DNA of 64,000 bases from Adlercreutzia sp. ZJ176. Lineage in GTDB: Bacteria; Actinomycetota; Coriobacteriia; Coriobacteriales; Eggerthellaceae. The DNA lies in the NCBI RefSeq assembly GCF_011038975.1, contig NZ_JAAKEC010000001.1, positions 153,814 to 217,813 of the forward strand, read 5' to 3'. Under the pieces are notes generated by a model. The model searched no databases, had not been told where the DNA came from, and saw only the letters and a program-made list of their open reading frames with translations. The position numbers and the translations under genes are program-made. Positions 1 to 6,863 of the stretch are shown piece after piece (position 1 is the stretch's first letter; every line of letters begins with the position of its first letter).

Positions 1-1042
1 GCGCGAACAGGACGAACGCCAGCGAGTCCGCGATGCACAGCGCCACGCGCCACGCCTCGGTGCCCGAAAGCGACCCGCTGAACACCACCAGCCCCTGAGC
101 CGACAGCCAGCCCCACGTAATGAGCGCGCACACCACGCCCGCCGCCGCCAGCCCCAGGCTGAGCGACAGGCTGCTCACCGGCGCGGAGAGGTTGCGCCGC
201 CGCACGTCCGTGCGGTTGAAGCCCGCCATGGTCACCGACACCAGCACGCCCACCGCGCACAGGATGGGGTAGGTCTGCCAGCGGTTGTACAGCAGGAAGT
301 CGTCGGGCAGAGGCGAGGCCTCCCCTTCCTCGACGGCGTAGGAGGCCGCCGTCTCCGTGCGCATGTCGTCGAGCGCGGCTGCCGTCGCCGCGGCGAGCAC
401 GTCGTCGGCGACGTCCGCGTCGCTTGCGGCCGCGCCGCCCGCGTCGGCCGCATCACCCGCACCGGCCACGTTGCCCGCGTCGGTCGCGGTCGCGCTGCCC
501 GCGTCGGCTACGCCGCCCGCCAGCACATCACCCGCGTCGTCCGCCAGCACGCCCGCCGCGTCCCCTTCCGCGCCGTCCGCGTCGAGGGCCACGTGCACGG
601 CCGCGCACGCCAGGTACATCTGCAGCTGGTTCTCCACCTCATAGCCCGACGTGCGGTCGAAGCTCGCCACCGTCTGCACGCGCGGCAGCTCCTCGCCGGC
701 ACGCGCCGCCTCCACGAACGCCTCGCCGTATCCCTCCGGCACGATGACCAGGCAGTCCGTCGTGCCTTGCGCCACTGCGTCCTGCAGGGCGCGCTCGGTG
801 CCGTCTACCTCAACCATGTTCGAGCGCTCGGCCAGGGTCTCGGAGATGCCCCCCGCCAGCGCGCTGCCGTCGCGGTCGATCACGGCCACGTCGGCGCGGT
901 CCTGCACGAAGTCATCGGAGCTGACGCCATGGGTGTTCCCCGTCGCCACGAACACGCCCATGAAGCCGAGGAGCACCACGTAGATGAGGATGTACGTGCG
1001 CTGCTTGAGCAGAATGCGACACGCGGTCTTAAAGATGTTCAT
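1..1042 (-). CDS. ABC-2 type permease, 3' end beyond window
   Basis: The frame is open from an ATG at 1042 to the window edge (347 codons), so the C-terminus is missing. An N-terminal membrane segment follows a basic start (MNIFKTACRILLKQRTYI), then comes a large presumably extracytoplasmic domain containing an Ala/Asp/Gly low-complexity stretch (roughly residues 165-215), then membrane segments from about residue 260. This is the architecture of ABC-2 / YhgE-Pip-like export permeases. It overlaps the stop of the next permease by 14 bp, so the two are co-translated and are probably the two membrane halves of one exporter energised by the ATPase at 2404-3756. Substrate unknown; the linked two-component system suggests peptide or antibiotic stress export (inference). 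Confidence 0.85.
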   Translation of the reverse strand, partial: MNIFKTACRILLKQRTYILIYVVLLGFMGVFVATGNTHGVSSDDFVQDRADVAVIDRDGSALAGGISETLAERSNMVEVDGTERALQDAVAQGTTDCLVIVPEGYGEAFVEAARAGEELPRVQTVASFDRTSGYEVENQLQMYLACAAVHVALDADGAEGDAAGVLADDAGDVLAGGVADAGSATATDAGNVAGAGDAADAGGAAASDADVADDVLAAATAAALDDMRTETAASYAVEEGEASPLPDDFLLYNRWQTYPILCAVGVLVSVTMAGFNRTDVRRRNLSAPVSSLSLSLGLAAAGVVCALITWGWLSAQGLVVFSGSLSGTEAWRVALCIADSLAFVLFA

Positions 1043-2384
1043 GCTGCTGCCTCCTTGAGATGAGCGCGGCCGCAACGAGGAGCACCGCCGCCATGGCCAC
1101 CAACGCGCCAACCGACATGAGGAACGGCTGGTAGCTGTCGTAGTAATACAAGGCGTAGAACGCCTGCGAGATCAGACGCGCGGGGTTCACGTAGGCGGTC
1201 CACGGCGCGGCGGCGGCGATCTCGTCCGCCAGGCTCATGCACGCCTGCCCGTAAAGCCCCGCGAACAGCGCCGACAGGCACGTGACGCACGTCATGACGC
1301 CGTTCTTCGCCATCTCGGGAATGCCAGGCAGCGCGCCCACGAACACGCCGAGCGCGCACGCCGTGAACGCCGACGCCGCGATGGCGCCCACGCACGCGGC
1401 GTCCTGCCCGCCGAAGTCGACGCCCAGCACCAGGCGGATGTACGCGAAGGCCACCAGCAGGCACACAAACGCCAGGACCCACGAGACGGCGAACGTCGCC
1501 GCCAGCACCTGCGCGCGCGGCACGGCGCCGAGCACGCGGCGCGCGCCCACCTCCGAGGTGTTCGGGCAGGCGCGGCTCATGGCGACGAGCCCGATGGTGG
1601 CGGCGAACATGGTCGCCATGCCCAGAAGCGCGTAGTAGTAGCGCGTGGACTCCGTCGGCGCGTTGTGCGTGACCGACACGCGCTCGGTGAACGTGCTGTC
1701 AGCCACCTCGAGCGCCTGGTCAACGAGGGCTTCGACGTCGATGCCCATGCTCAAGAGCAGAGCCGAGGCGTCTTCGACGTCATCGGACGAGATCGAGGTG
1801 CCCTGCTCGTAGTCCTTGACGGAGGCGGGCAGCGTCGAGGGGTCGAAGGCCGCGGGGGAGAACGCGCCCGAGGTCACGGCTTGCTCCACGTCGGAGCGGA
1901 CGCGGCTCTCCACCGCGTCGGTCACGGCCCCCTTCGTGCGCTGCGCGCCGTCGAGCACCGTCTTCACCACGGTCTGCTGCGCCGTGAGCGCGTTATCGGC
2001 CGGGTCGAGCTTCATGTGCAGGTGCGGCGATCCCTGCGCGCCTACCGTGAGGTAGGCGATGGCGTCGGTCTCGGCGAGCGCGCGCTGCGCCGCCTCCTCG
2101 CTCTCCACGTACTGCGGCACCACGAGGCTTCCCACCTCGTCGGCCGCGGTGCCCGGCTCGCTCACCGCGTCGACCACCTCGCGCAGCACCACCGCCTCGT
2201 CAGACTCCCACACCTCGTCCTGCACCACCACGAGTCCCAGCTCGGTGGCGTAGACCGTGTCATCGAGTCCCGCGAACATGAAGGAGAACAGCGTGGACAG
2301 GATGATGGGGAACGCCAGGGACCACACGAGGAGGTCCCGGTCGCGCATGAGGTAGAGCGCCGTGTACTTGAACGTGTTCCACAT
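1029..2384 (-). CDS. ABC-2 type permease
   Basis: A 451-aa protein with an N-terminal transmembrane segment (LLVWSLAFPIILSTLFSFMF), about 200 residues of extracytoplasmic domain, and five to six membrane segments in the C-terminal half (residues ~255-445). This is the ABC2_membrane_3 layout. Its stop lies inside the start of the downstream permease and its start is 19 bp from the ATPase stop, so it belongs to a four-gene unit DUF4177-ATPase-permease-permease. It likely forms the heteromeric membrane channel with the 1-1042 product. No substrate can be read from the sequence. Confidence 0.88.
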   Translation of the reverse strand: MWNTFKYTALYLMRDRDLLVWSLAFPIILSTLFSFMFAGLDDTVYATELGLVVVQDEVWESDEAVVLREVVDAVSEPGTAADEVGSLVVPQYVESEEAAQRALAETDAIAYLTVGAQGSPHLHMKLDPADNALTAQQTVVKTVLDGAQRTKGAVTDAVESRVRSDVEQAVTSGAFSPAAFDPSTLPASVKDYEQGTSISSDDVEDASALLLSMGIDVEALVDQALEVADSTFTERVSVTHNAPTESTRYYYALLGMATMFAATIGLVAMSRACPNTSEVGARRVLGAVPRAQVLAATFAVSWVLAFVCLLVAFAYIRLVLGVDFGGQDAACVGAIAASAFTACALGVFVGALPGIPEMAKNGVMTCVTCLSALFAGLYGQACMSLADEIAAAAPWTAYVNPARLISQAFYALYYYDSYQPFLMSVGALVAMAAVLLVAAALISRRQQHEHL

Positions 2385-2403
2385 GATGTGCCTCCTGCCC
2401 GCG

Positions 2404-3756
2404 CTAGTCGCGCAGCTCGGTGCCGGTGATCTCGAGGAACACGTCGTTCAAGGTAGGCGGCTCAGCGTAGATGCGCCCGAACGCGATGCCCTGCGCGCTG
2501 AGCAGGTCGAGCACGTCGGCCAGGTTGTGCGCGCCCGCGGTGCAGTCGACCGCGAGCACGTCGCCTTCGAGCTCGGCGCGCAGCGTGTGGGGCAGCTCGC
2601 GGACGCGCGCGAGGAGGTCGGCGTGCGCGGGGGCCGTGGGGACGGCAGCGTCCGCGTCCGCACCCGCCGCGCCCGCTGGCAGGCCCATGGCCGCACCCGC
2701 CGCAGCCGTACCTGCCGCAGGATCAACCGCGGCCGCACCCGCCGCGCCCGCTGGCAGGCCCGCAGCCGCACCCGCGCCCATGGCCGCACCCGCCGCAGCC
2801 GTACCTGCGGAAGGATCAACCGCGGCTGCGGCCGCTGGCAGGCCCGCTCCAGCCATGCCCGCCGCAGCCGTACCCGCCGAGGACACGAATGTTTCACGTG
2901 AAACATTCGCGTCAGCGTCGGCCGACAGGCCCGCCGCACCTGCACCCGCCAGCTGGATGCGCAGCTTCTCGCCCGTGCCGATCATGGCTTTGAGCTCGGA
3001 GTTCGTTCCGCACGCCACGCCGCGGCCCTTGTCCATGATCATGATGCGCGAGCAGATCTCCTCCACTTCCTCCATGTAGTGGCTCGTGTAGATGATGGTG
3101 GAGCCCTCGGCGTTCAGCCGCAGGATGCCCTCGAGGATGGCGTTGCGGCTCTGCGGGTCGACGGCCACCGTGGGCTCGTCGAGGATGATGAGTTCGGGCT
3201 TGTGCGCGATGCCGCACGCGATGTTGAGGCGGCGCGCCAGGCCGCCCGAGAGCTTCTTCGGGCGGAAGCGCTCGTAGCCCTCCAGACCCACGAAGCGGAT
3301 GGCCTCGTCCACAAGCGCGCGGCGGCGGCCCTTGTCGGGCACGTAGAGCGCGCAGAAGTAGTCGATGTTCTCGCGCACGGTGAGCTCTTCGAACACGGCG
3401 AGGTTCTGCGGCACCACGCCGATCCGGCTTTTGAGGTCATAGCGCGTCGGCGCCATGGCCTCGCCGAACAGGCGCACCTCGCCCTTGTCGTATGTGAGCA
3501 ACTGCAGGATGCAGTTGATGGCCGTGGTCTTGCCGCTGCCGTTGGGCCCGAGCAGGCCGAACACCTCGCCCGGCTCTATCGACAGGTTGAAGTGGTCGAG
3601 CGCGATGGTCTCCTTGTAGCGCTTGACCAGGTTCGACACCTCGACGACGAGGCTGCCTGCCGCGCCTTCCGCGCGCGTCGCGCGTGTTGTGCCTGCCGCA
3701 TCCGTCGCGCGTGTTGCGCCTGCCGCGCGCGTCGCGTCCTTAGCGTCTCTAGTCAC
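2404..3756 (-). CDS. ABC transporter ATP-binding protein with long Ala-rich linker
   Basis: The nucleotide-binding subunit shows Walker A (GPNGSGKTT), signature (LSGGLARRLNIA) and Walker B (LIILDEPT) in the first 250 residues. I prefer the GTG at 3756, because AAGGAGGACGA precedes it and it overlaps the upstream stop by 8 bp; an earlier TTG/ATG-type start at 3786 would run deep into the neighbour. Between the ATPase core and a conserved C-terminal domain (ending ...DVFLEITGTELRD) sits about 110 residues of Ala/Gly/Pro low complexity. That linker holds an in-frame 93-bp repeat and a perfect parS palindrome (codons ~284-289, read as NVSRETF). The core is certain; the linker is probably a tolerated insertion. 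Confidence 0.93.
   Translation of the reverse strand: MTRDAKDATRAAGATRATDAAGTTRATRAEGAAGSLVVEVSNLVKRYKETIALDHFNLSIEPGEVFGLLGPNGSGKTTAINCILQLLTYDKGEVRLFGEAMAPTRYDLKSRIGVVPQNLAVFEELTVRENIDYFCALYVPDKGRRRALVDEAIRFVGLEGYERFRPKKLSGGLARRLNIACGIAHKPELIILDEPTVAVDPQSRNAILEGILRLNAEGSTIIYTSHYMEEVEEICSRIMIMDKGRGVACGTNSELKAMIGTGEKLRIQLAGAGAAGLSADADANVSRETFVSSAGTAAAGMAGAGLPAAAAAVDPSAGTAAAGAAMGAGAAAGLPAGAAGAAAVDPAAGTAAAGAAMGLPAGAAGADADAAVPTAPAHADLLARVRELPHTLRAELEGDVLAVDCTAGAHNLADVLDLLSAQGIAFGRIYAEPPTLNDVFLEITGTELRD
2684..2826. repeat. 93-bp in-frame direct repeat in ABC ATPase linker
   Basis: A block starting CCCATGGCCGCACCCGCC recurs 93 bp later (2684 and 2777), exactly 31 codons, with near identity over about 50 bp. 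It encodes the Ala/Gly-rich linker of the ATPase. The period being a multiple of three means the expansion kept the reading frame. Confidence 0.75.
2886..2909. other. parS: parS site inside coding sequence
   Basis: A perfect 24-bp palindrome carries the 16-bp ParB/Spo0J-binding sequence TGTTTCACGTGAAACA at 2890-2905, flanked by CGAA/TTCG. This matches the well-established chromosomal parS consensus at every position. It lies in frame within the low-complexity linker of the ABC ATPase. A second copy is at 30947-30974. Confidence 0.9.
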
Positions 3757-3949
3757 GCTCGTCCTCCTTCTCGAACACCAAGTCAACGGAGAGGATCTTG
3801 CCGCTCGGCCCCATGAGCGTGGGCACCCACCCCGCGAAGGCGAAGCCGTCGGCAGCGCGCTCGTCGATGATGCGGCGATGCTCCTCGCTGCGCGCGGTGG
3901 TCAGCTTGCTGTTGCTGAACTCAACGGGCACGTACTCGTATCGTTTCAT
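3749..3949 (-). CDS. DUF4177-like small protein
   Basis: A 66-aa soluble protein beginning MKRYEYVPVEFSNSKL, the usual opening of short DUF4177 proteins (a tyrosine/valine-rich strand then an acidic helix). The ATG at 3949 is preceded by AAGGAGGATCGC. A longer frame from 3997 has no ribosome site. It is the first gene of the ABC exporter unit and overlaps the ATPase start by 8 bp. It may be an accessory or regulatory factor for the exporter; its function is unknown. Confidence 0.75.
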   Translation of the reverse strand: MKRYEYVPVEFSNSKLTTARSEEHRRIIDERAADGFAFAGWVPTLMGPSGKILSVDLVFEKEDERD

Positions 3950-4036
3950 GCGATCCTCCTTCTTCGCGCTCCCACAGGCCGGGCGCGCTCCTCTCAACGT
4001 AGCTTCAAGTATCCACGCGAGGGGGATTCGGCAGAA

Positions 4037-4050
4037 GTGACTTTTGTCAC
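4037..4050. promoter_or_regulatory. Operator-like inverted repeat in divergent promoter
   Basis: GTGAC-TTTT-GTCAC lies in the 154-bp space between the divergent ABC unit (start 3949) and the sensor kinase (start 4104). A perfect short dyad at this place is the natural candidate binding site for the response regulator encoded at 5719-6438. The assignment is inferred from position. Confidence 0.55.
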
Positions 4051-4103
4051 GAGTTCACCTGCAAGAACGTGTTCGGCGCGGGCGCTTGCCGTATGATGGA
4101 AGC

Positions 4104-5498
4104 ATGGAACGCGTCTTGGACAAGATCATCGTGTTTGCGGGGTGCTGCCTGGCGCTCATGCTCGTCACGCCCTCGACGCTCGAGGTGACGGGGCTGCTCG
4201 CCGCCGTGACGGCCGCGGCGCTCTTCGAGGTGGTGCCGGGCCGCGCGCGACGTGCGGGGACGGCCGCCTACCTGGTGCTGGCGACGGCCTGCGCGCCGTG
4301 CGCGCTGTTCGCGCCGCTGGCAGCTTACGACTGCATCCGCAGCGAGCAGGACGGCGAAGGCGAAGGCGCGGGCGGGAGCGGGAGCGCCGGCCGGACCGCC
4401 GCGGGAGCCGCGGGCGGCAACGCCGCACGAGGCGCAGGCGCAGGCGGAAGCGGAGCGCGGACGCCCAGCGGGGGCGTGCGGGCGGATGCGGAGGCGCCAT
4501 GGGAGACGCGCGCCCTGCGCGTGCTGTGCGCGGCCGCGCTGGCGGCCGCCCTGCCGCGGCTTCCGCTTAGCGCCGCGGGCGTCATGCTGGCGATGGCCGT
4601 CGTGGCCGCGCTGCTCTCGTGGCGCACCTCGCGCCTGCTCGCCGACAAGAAGCGGCAGCGCATCGCGCGCGACAGCATGCGCGAGCACTCCCTGGCGCTC
4701 GAGCTGCGCAACCGCGACCTGCGCGACAAGCAGGACTACGAGGTGCACGTGGCCACGCTCACCGAGCGCGGGCGCATCGCGCGAGAGATCCACGACAACG
4801 TGGGGCACCTGCTCACTCGCGCCATCCTGCAGGTGGAGGCCATGCAGGTGGTGCATGCGCAGGACGCGCAGGTCACGCGCGAGCTCGCGCCCGTGAGCGC
4901 CACGCTCTCCGAAGCGCTCGCCTCGGTGCGCGCAAGCGTGCACGCCCTGCACGACGACGCGCTCGACCTCGAGGGGCAGGTGCGGGAATGCGCGCGGGGC
5001 TGCGAGGCGGCAGGCATCGCCGTGACGATCGACTACGCCGTCGACGACGCACCCGCGCCCGTGGCGCTCTGCCTCATCGCCATCGCGCGCGAGGCGCTCG
5101 CCAACGTCATGCGCCACAGCGGCGCCACGAAGGCACACGTGCGCCTGACGGAGTACCCCGCGCTCTACCAGATCACCGTAACCGACAACGGAGGCGGCAA
5201 CGCGGGCGCAGGCGCGAGGGCGGCGGGGCCGGCACGCGGCAGCGGCATGGGGCTCCAGTCGATGGAGGAGCGGGTAACCGCGCTCGGCGGCTCCTTCCGC
5301 GCGGGCTTCGAACGCACGGCGAGCGCAAGGGCAGCCGGCGCGGGCGCAAGGGCAGCCGGCGCGAGCGCAAGGGCAGCCGGCGCAGGCGCCGCGAGAGGGG
5401 CGGGCGACGGCGCGGCGGGCGCATGCGGGCACGAAGGCCAGCGCGCGGGCTTCCGCGTGTTCGCCTCCATACCCAAGGAGGCCCCGGATCGCCCATGA
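4104..5498 (+). CDS. Sensor histidine kinase, DesK/NarX (HisKA_3) type
   Basis: A 464-aa membrane kinase. N-terminal hydrophobic segments (from VFAGCCLALMLV) are followed by an Arg-rich cytosolic linker, a HisKA_3 box with the phospho-acceptor His in ARIAREIHDNVGH-like context (RIAREIHDNVGHLLTRA, residue ~229), an N box (REALANVMRHSGA) and G boxes (TVTDNGGG, GSGMGLQSMEERV). Two low-complexity Ala/Gly-rich insertions interrupt the protein: one in the membrane part and one near the C-terminus, where a 21-bp unit (GCAAGGGCAGCCGGCGC-like) is repeated three times. The ATG at 4104 was chosen over an upstream 4044 frame start because it opens directly on the membrane segment. It pairs with the response regulator 220 bp downstream. 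Confidence 0.88.
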   Translation: MERVLDKIIVFAGCCLALMLVTPSTLEVTGLLAAVTAAALFEVVPGRARRAGTAAYLVLATACAPCALFAPLAAYDCIRSEQDGEGEGAGGSGSAGRTAAGAAGGNAARGAGAGGSGARTPSGGVRADAEAPWETRALRVLCAAALAAALPRLPLSAAGVMLAMAVVAALLSWRTSRLLADKKRQRIARDSMREHSLALELRNRDLRDKQDYEVHVATLTERGRIAREIHDNVGHLLTRAILQVEAMQVVHAQDAQVTRELAPVSATLSEALASVRASVHALHDDALDLEGQVRECARGCEAAGIAVTIDYAVDDAPAPVALCLIAIAREALANVMRHSGATKAHVRLTEYPALYQITVTDNGGGNAGAGARAAGPARGSGMGLQSMEERVTALGGSFRAGFERTASARAAGAGARAAGASARAAGAGAARGAGDGAAGACGHEGQRAGFRVFASIPKEAPDRP

Positions 5499-5517
5499 CA
5501 TGCACACCACAACGCCA

Positions 5518-5689
5518 GAAGTGGCGAGAAACCCGCGATCTGATACCGCAGGATCTCCAGCCGAAGCGTCGCGGCCCCTCACGTCCCGGAGAAAACCCTG
5601 GTGGCGCGAAATCCGATCCTGCACGCCAAGACGCATCCACCGCAAGCGGAGCGCAAGACGGTATCAGATCGCGGGTTTCTCGTCACTTC
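5518..5689. repeat. MITE/REP-like element with 30-bp inverted termini
   Basis: Arm 5518-5547 and arm 5660-5689 are inverted copies of each other over 30 bp with a single mismatch, enclosing about 112 bp. A nested perfect 8-bp inverted repeat lies just inside (GCAGGATC 5548-5555, GATCCTGC 5615-5622). The element fills the space between the kinase stop and the regulator start. Frames through it have no ribosome site and no protein character. Transcribed, it would form a long hairpin between two genes that are normally adjacent. Confidence 0.8.
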
Positions 5690-5718
5690 CCAACTGAAAC
5701 CGTGAAAGGAGCCTTCTC

Positions 5719-6438
5719 ATGCGAGTCATGATCGTCGACGACGACCCGTTCATCACGGAGTCGCTCACCACCATCTTGGACGCGCAGCCCGACATCGAAG
5801 TGGTGGCGACCGCGCTCGGAGGACGCGAGGCCGTGCGCCTCTTCTCGCAGGTCGCACCTGATGTGCTGCTCATGGACATCCGCATGCCCGAAGGCGACGG
5901 CCTCAGCGCGGCCGAGCGCATCCTCGCGGACAGCCCGCAGGCGCGCGTGGTCTTCCTCACCACCTTCGCCGATGACGACTACATCGTGCGCGCGCTGCGC
6001 CTTGGCGCGCGCGGGTACCTCATCAAGCAGGACGTCGCCTCCATCGCGCCCGCGCTACGCAGCGTGATGGCCGGGCAGAACGTGCTCGGCAGCGAGGTGA
6101 TGGGGCGCATGCCCCACCTGGGGGCGCGCGCAGAGGCGCCCACGAGCCGAGAAGCGGTGGAAGCGAACGCGAAAACCGCGGGCCCCAAAGCCACAGGGGC
6201 GGCCGCGCCCGACGCGCCGGCCGTCGCGGGCGACGCCTTCGCGAACGTCCAGCTCACCGAGCGCGAGCAGCGCATCGTGGAGCTGGTGGCGCAGGGCCTC
6301 GACAACAAGGCCATCGCAGGCACCGTCTATGTGAGCGAAGGGACGGTGCGCAACCACATCAGCTCCATCCTCGCGAAGCTCGGCCTGAAGAACCGCACGC
6401 AGATCGCCGTGCACTACTGGAAGAGCCTCATGGGGTAA
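5719..6438 (+). CDS. Response regulator, NarL/LuxR family
   Basis: A 239-aa two-domain regulator. The receiver domain has the acidic pocket (VDDDP), phospho-acceptor Asp53 in LLMDIRMPEG, Thr in VVFLTTF and Lys in YLIKQD. The C-terminal LuxR-type helix-turn-helix runs from LTEREQRIVEL to the end. The inter-domain linker (~residues 135-175) is extended with Ala/Pro-rich sequence. A GAAAGGAG ribosome site precedes the ATG. It is the partner of the DesK-type kinase upstream and probably controls the divergent ABC exporter (inference from arrangement typical of such systems). Confidence 0.93.
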   Translation: MRVMIVDDDPFITESLTTILDAQPDIEVVATALGGREAVRLFSQVAPDVLLMDIRMPEGDGLSAAERILADSPQARVVFLTTFADDDYIVRALRLGARGYLIKQDVASIAPALRSVMAGQNVLGSEVMGRMPHLGARAEAPTSREAVEANAKTAGPKATGAAAPDAPAVAGDAFANVQLTEREQRIVELVAQGLDNKAIAGTVYVSEGTVRNHISSILAKLGLKNRTQIAVHYWKSLMG

Positions 6439-6840
6439 GTAGAATGCAAGCGAATGCCGCATGAGAGCCCACCATGCTTGGGGCCAGATCCTTCGACTCG
6501 CTTCGCTCGTTCAGGATGACAGGGGGGGTGGCTTGCCCAGGATGAGACCCGTAGCGATTATCAGCAACACGAGGGATGGCTACTCATTCAGGATGGCGGA
6601 GGAAAAGCCTGGGCATCGGAGAGTCATCCGCCGGAAGCTCGGACGCAGGGGGTGTTCGCTGGAAGCTTGAACGGTGAAGCGTCGTCGGCTGTCCGGGTCT
6701 GCGACAGAGGGGGAGACTCGAACGGCGAGCGTCGTCTGTCGGATGGGTCTGCGACGTGAGGAAGTCGCGCGTTTTCGGGTACGGGCTGTTGACGATCGCC
6801 TGAAAAGGTGTTCTCCTACTCTTTATGCAAAAAATCGCAC
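6439..6840. repeat. Intergenic repeats, no gene
   Basis: This gene-free stretch starts with a REP-like hairpin around 6487-6522 (ATCCTTCGACTCG...TTCAGGATGAC), a motif type widespread in intergenic regions of high-GC bacteria. At about 6668-6765 two imperfect direct copies of ~45 bp follow one another; each contains GAACGG, AGCGTCGTC and GGGTCTGCGAC. I see no supported reading frame. The right end should hold the promoter of the following transporter. Confidence 0.5.
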
Positions 6841-6863
6841 ATGAGAGATAAGGAGCATATCAG

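Noticed and set aside
5500..5697. 65-codon plus-strand frame between kinase and regulator
   Set aside because: It is the translation of the inverted-repeat element; no ribosome site and its two ends are complementary DNA arms.
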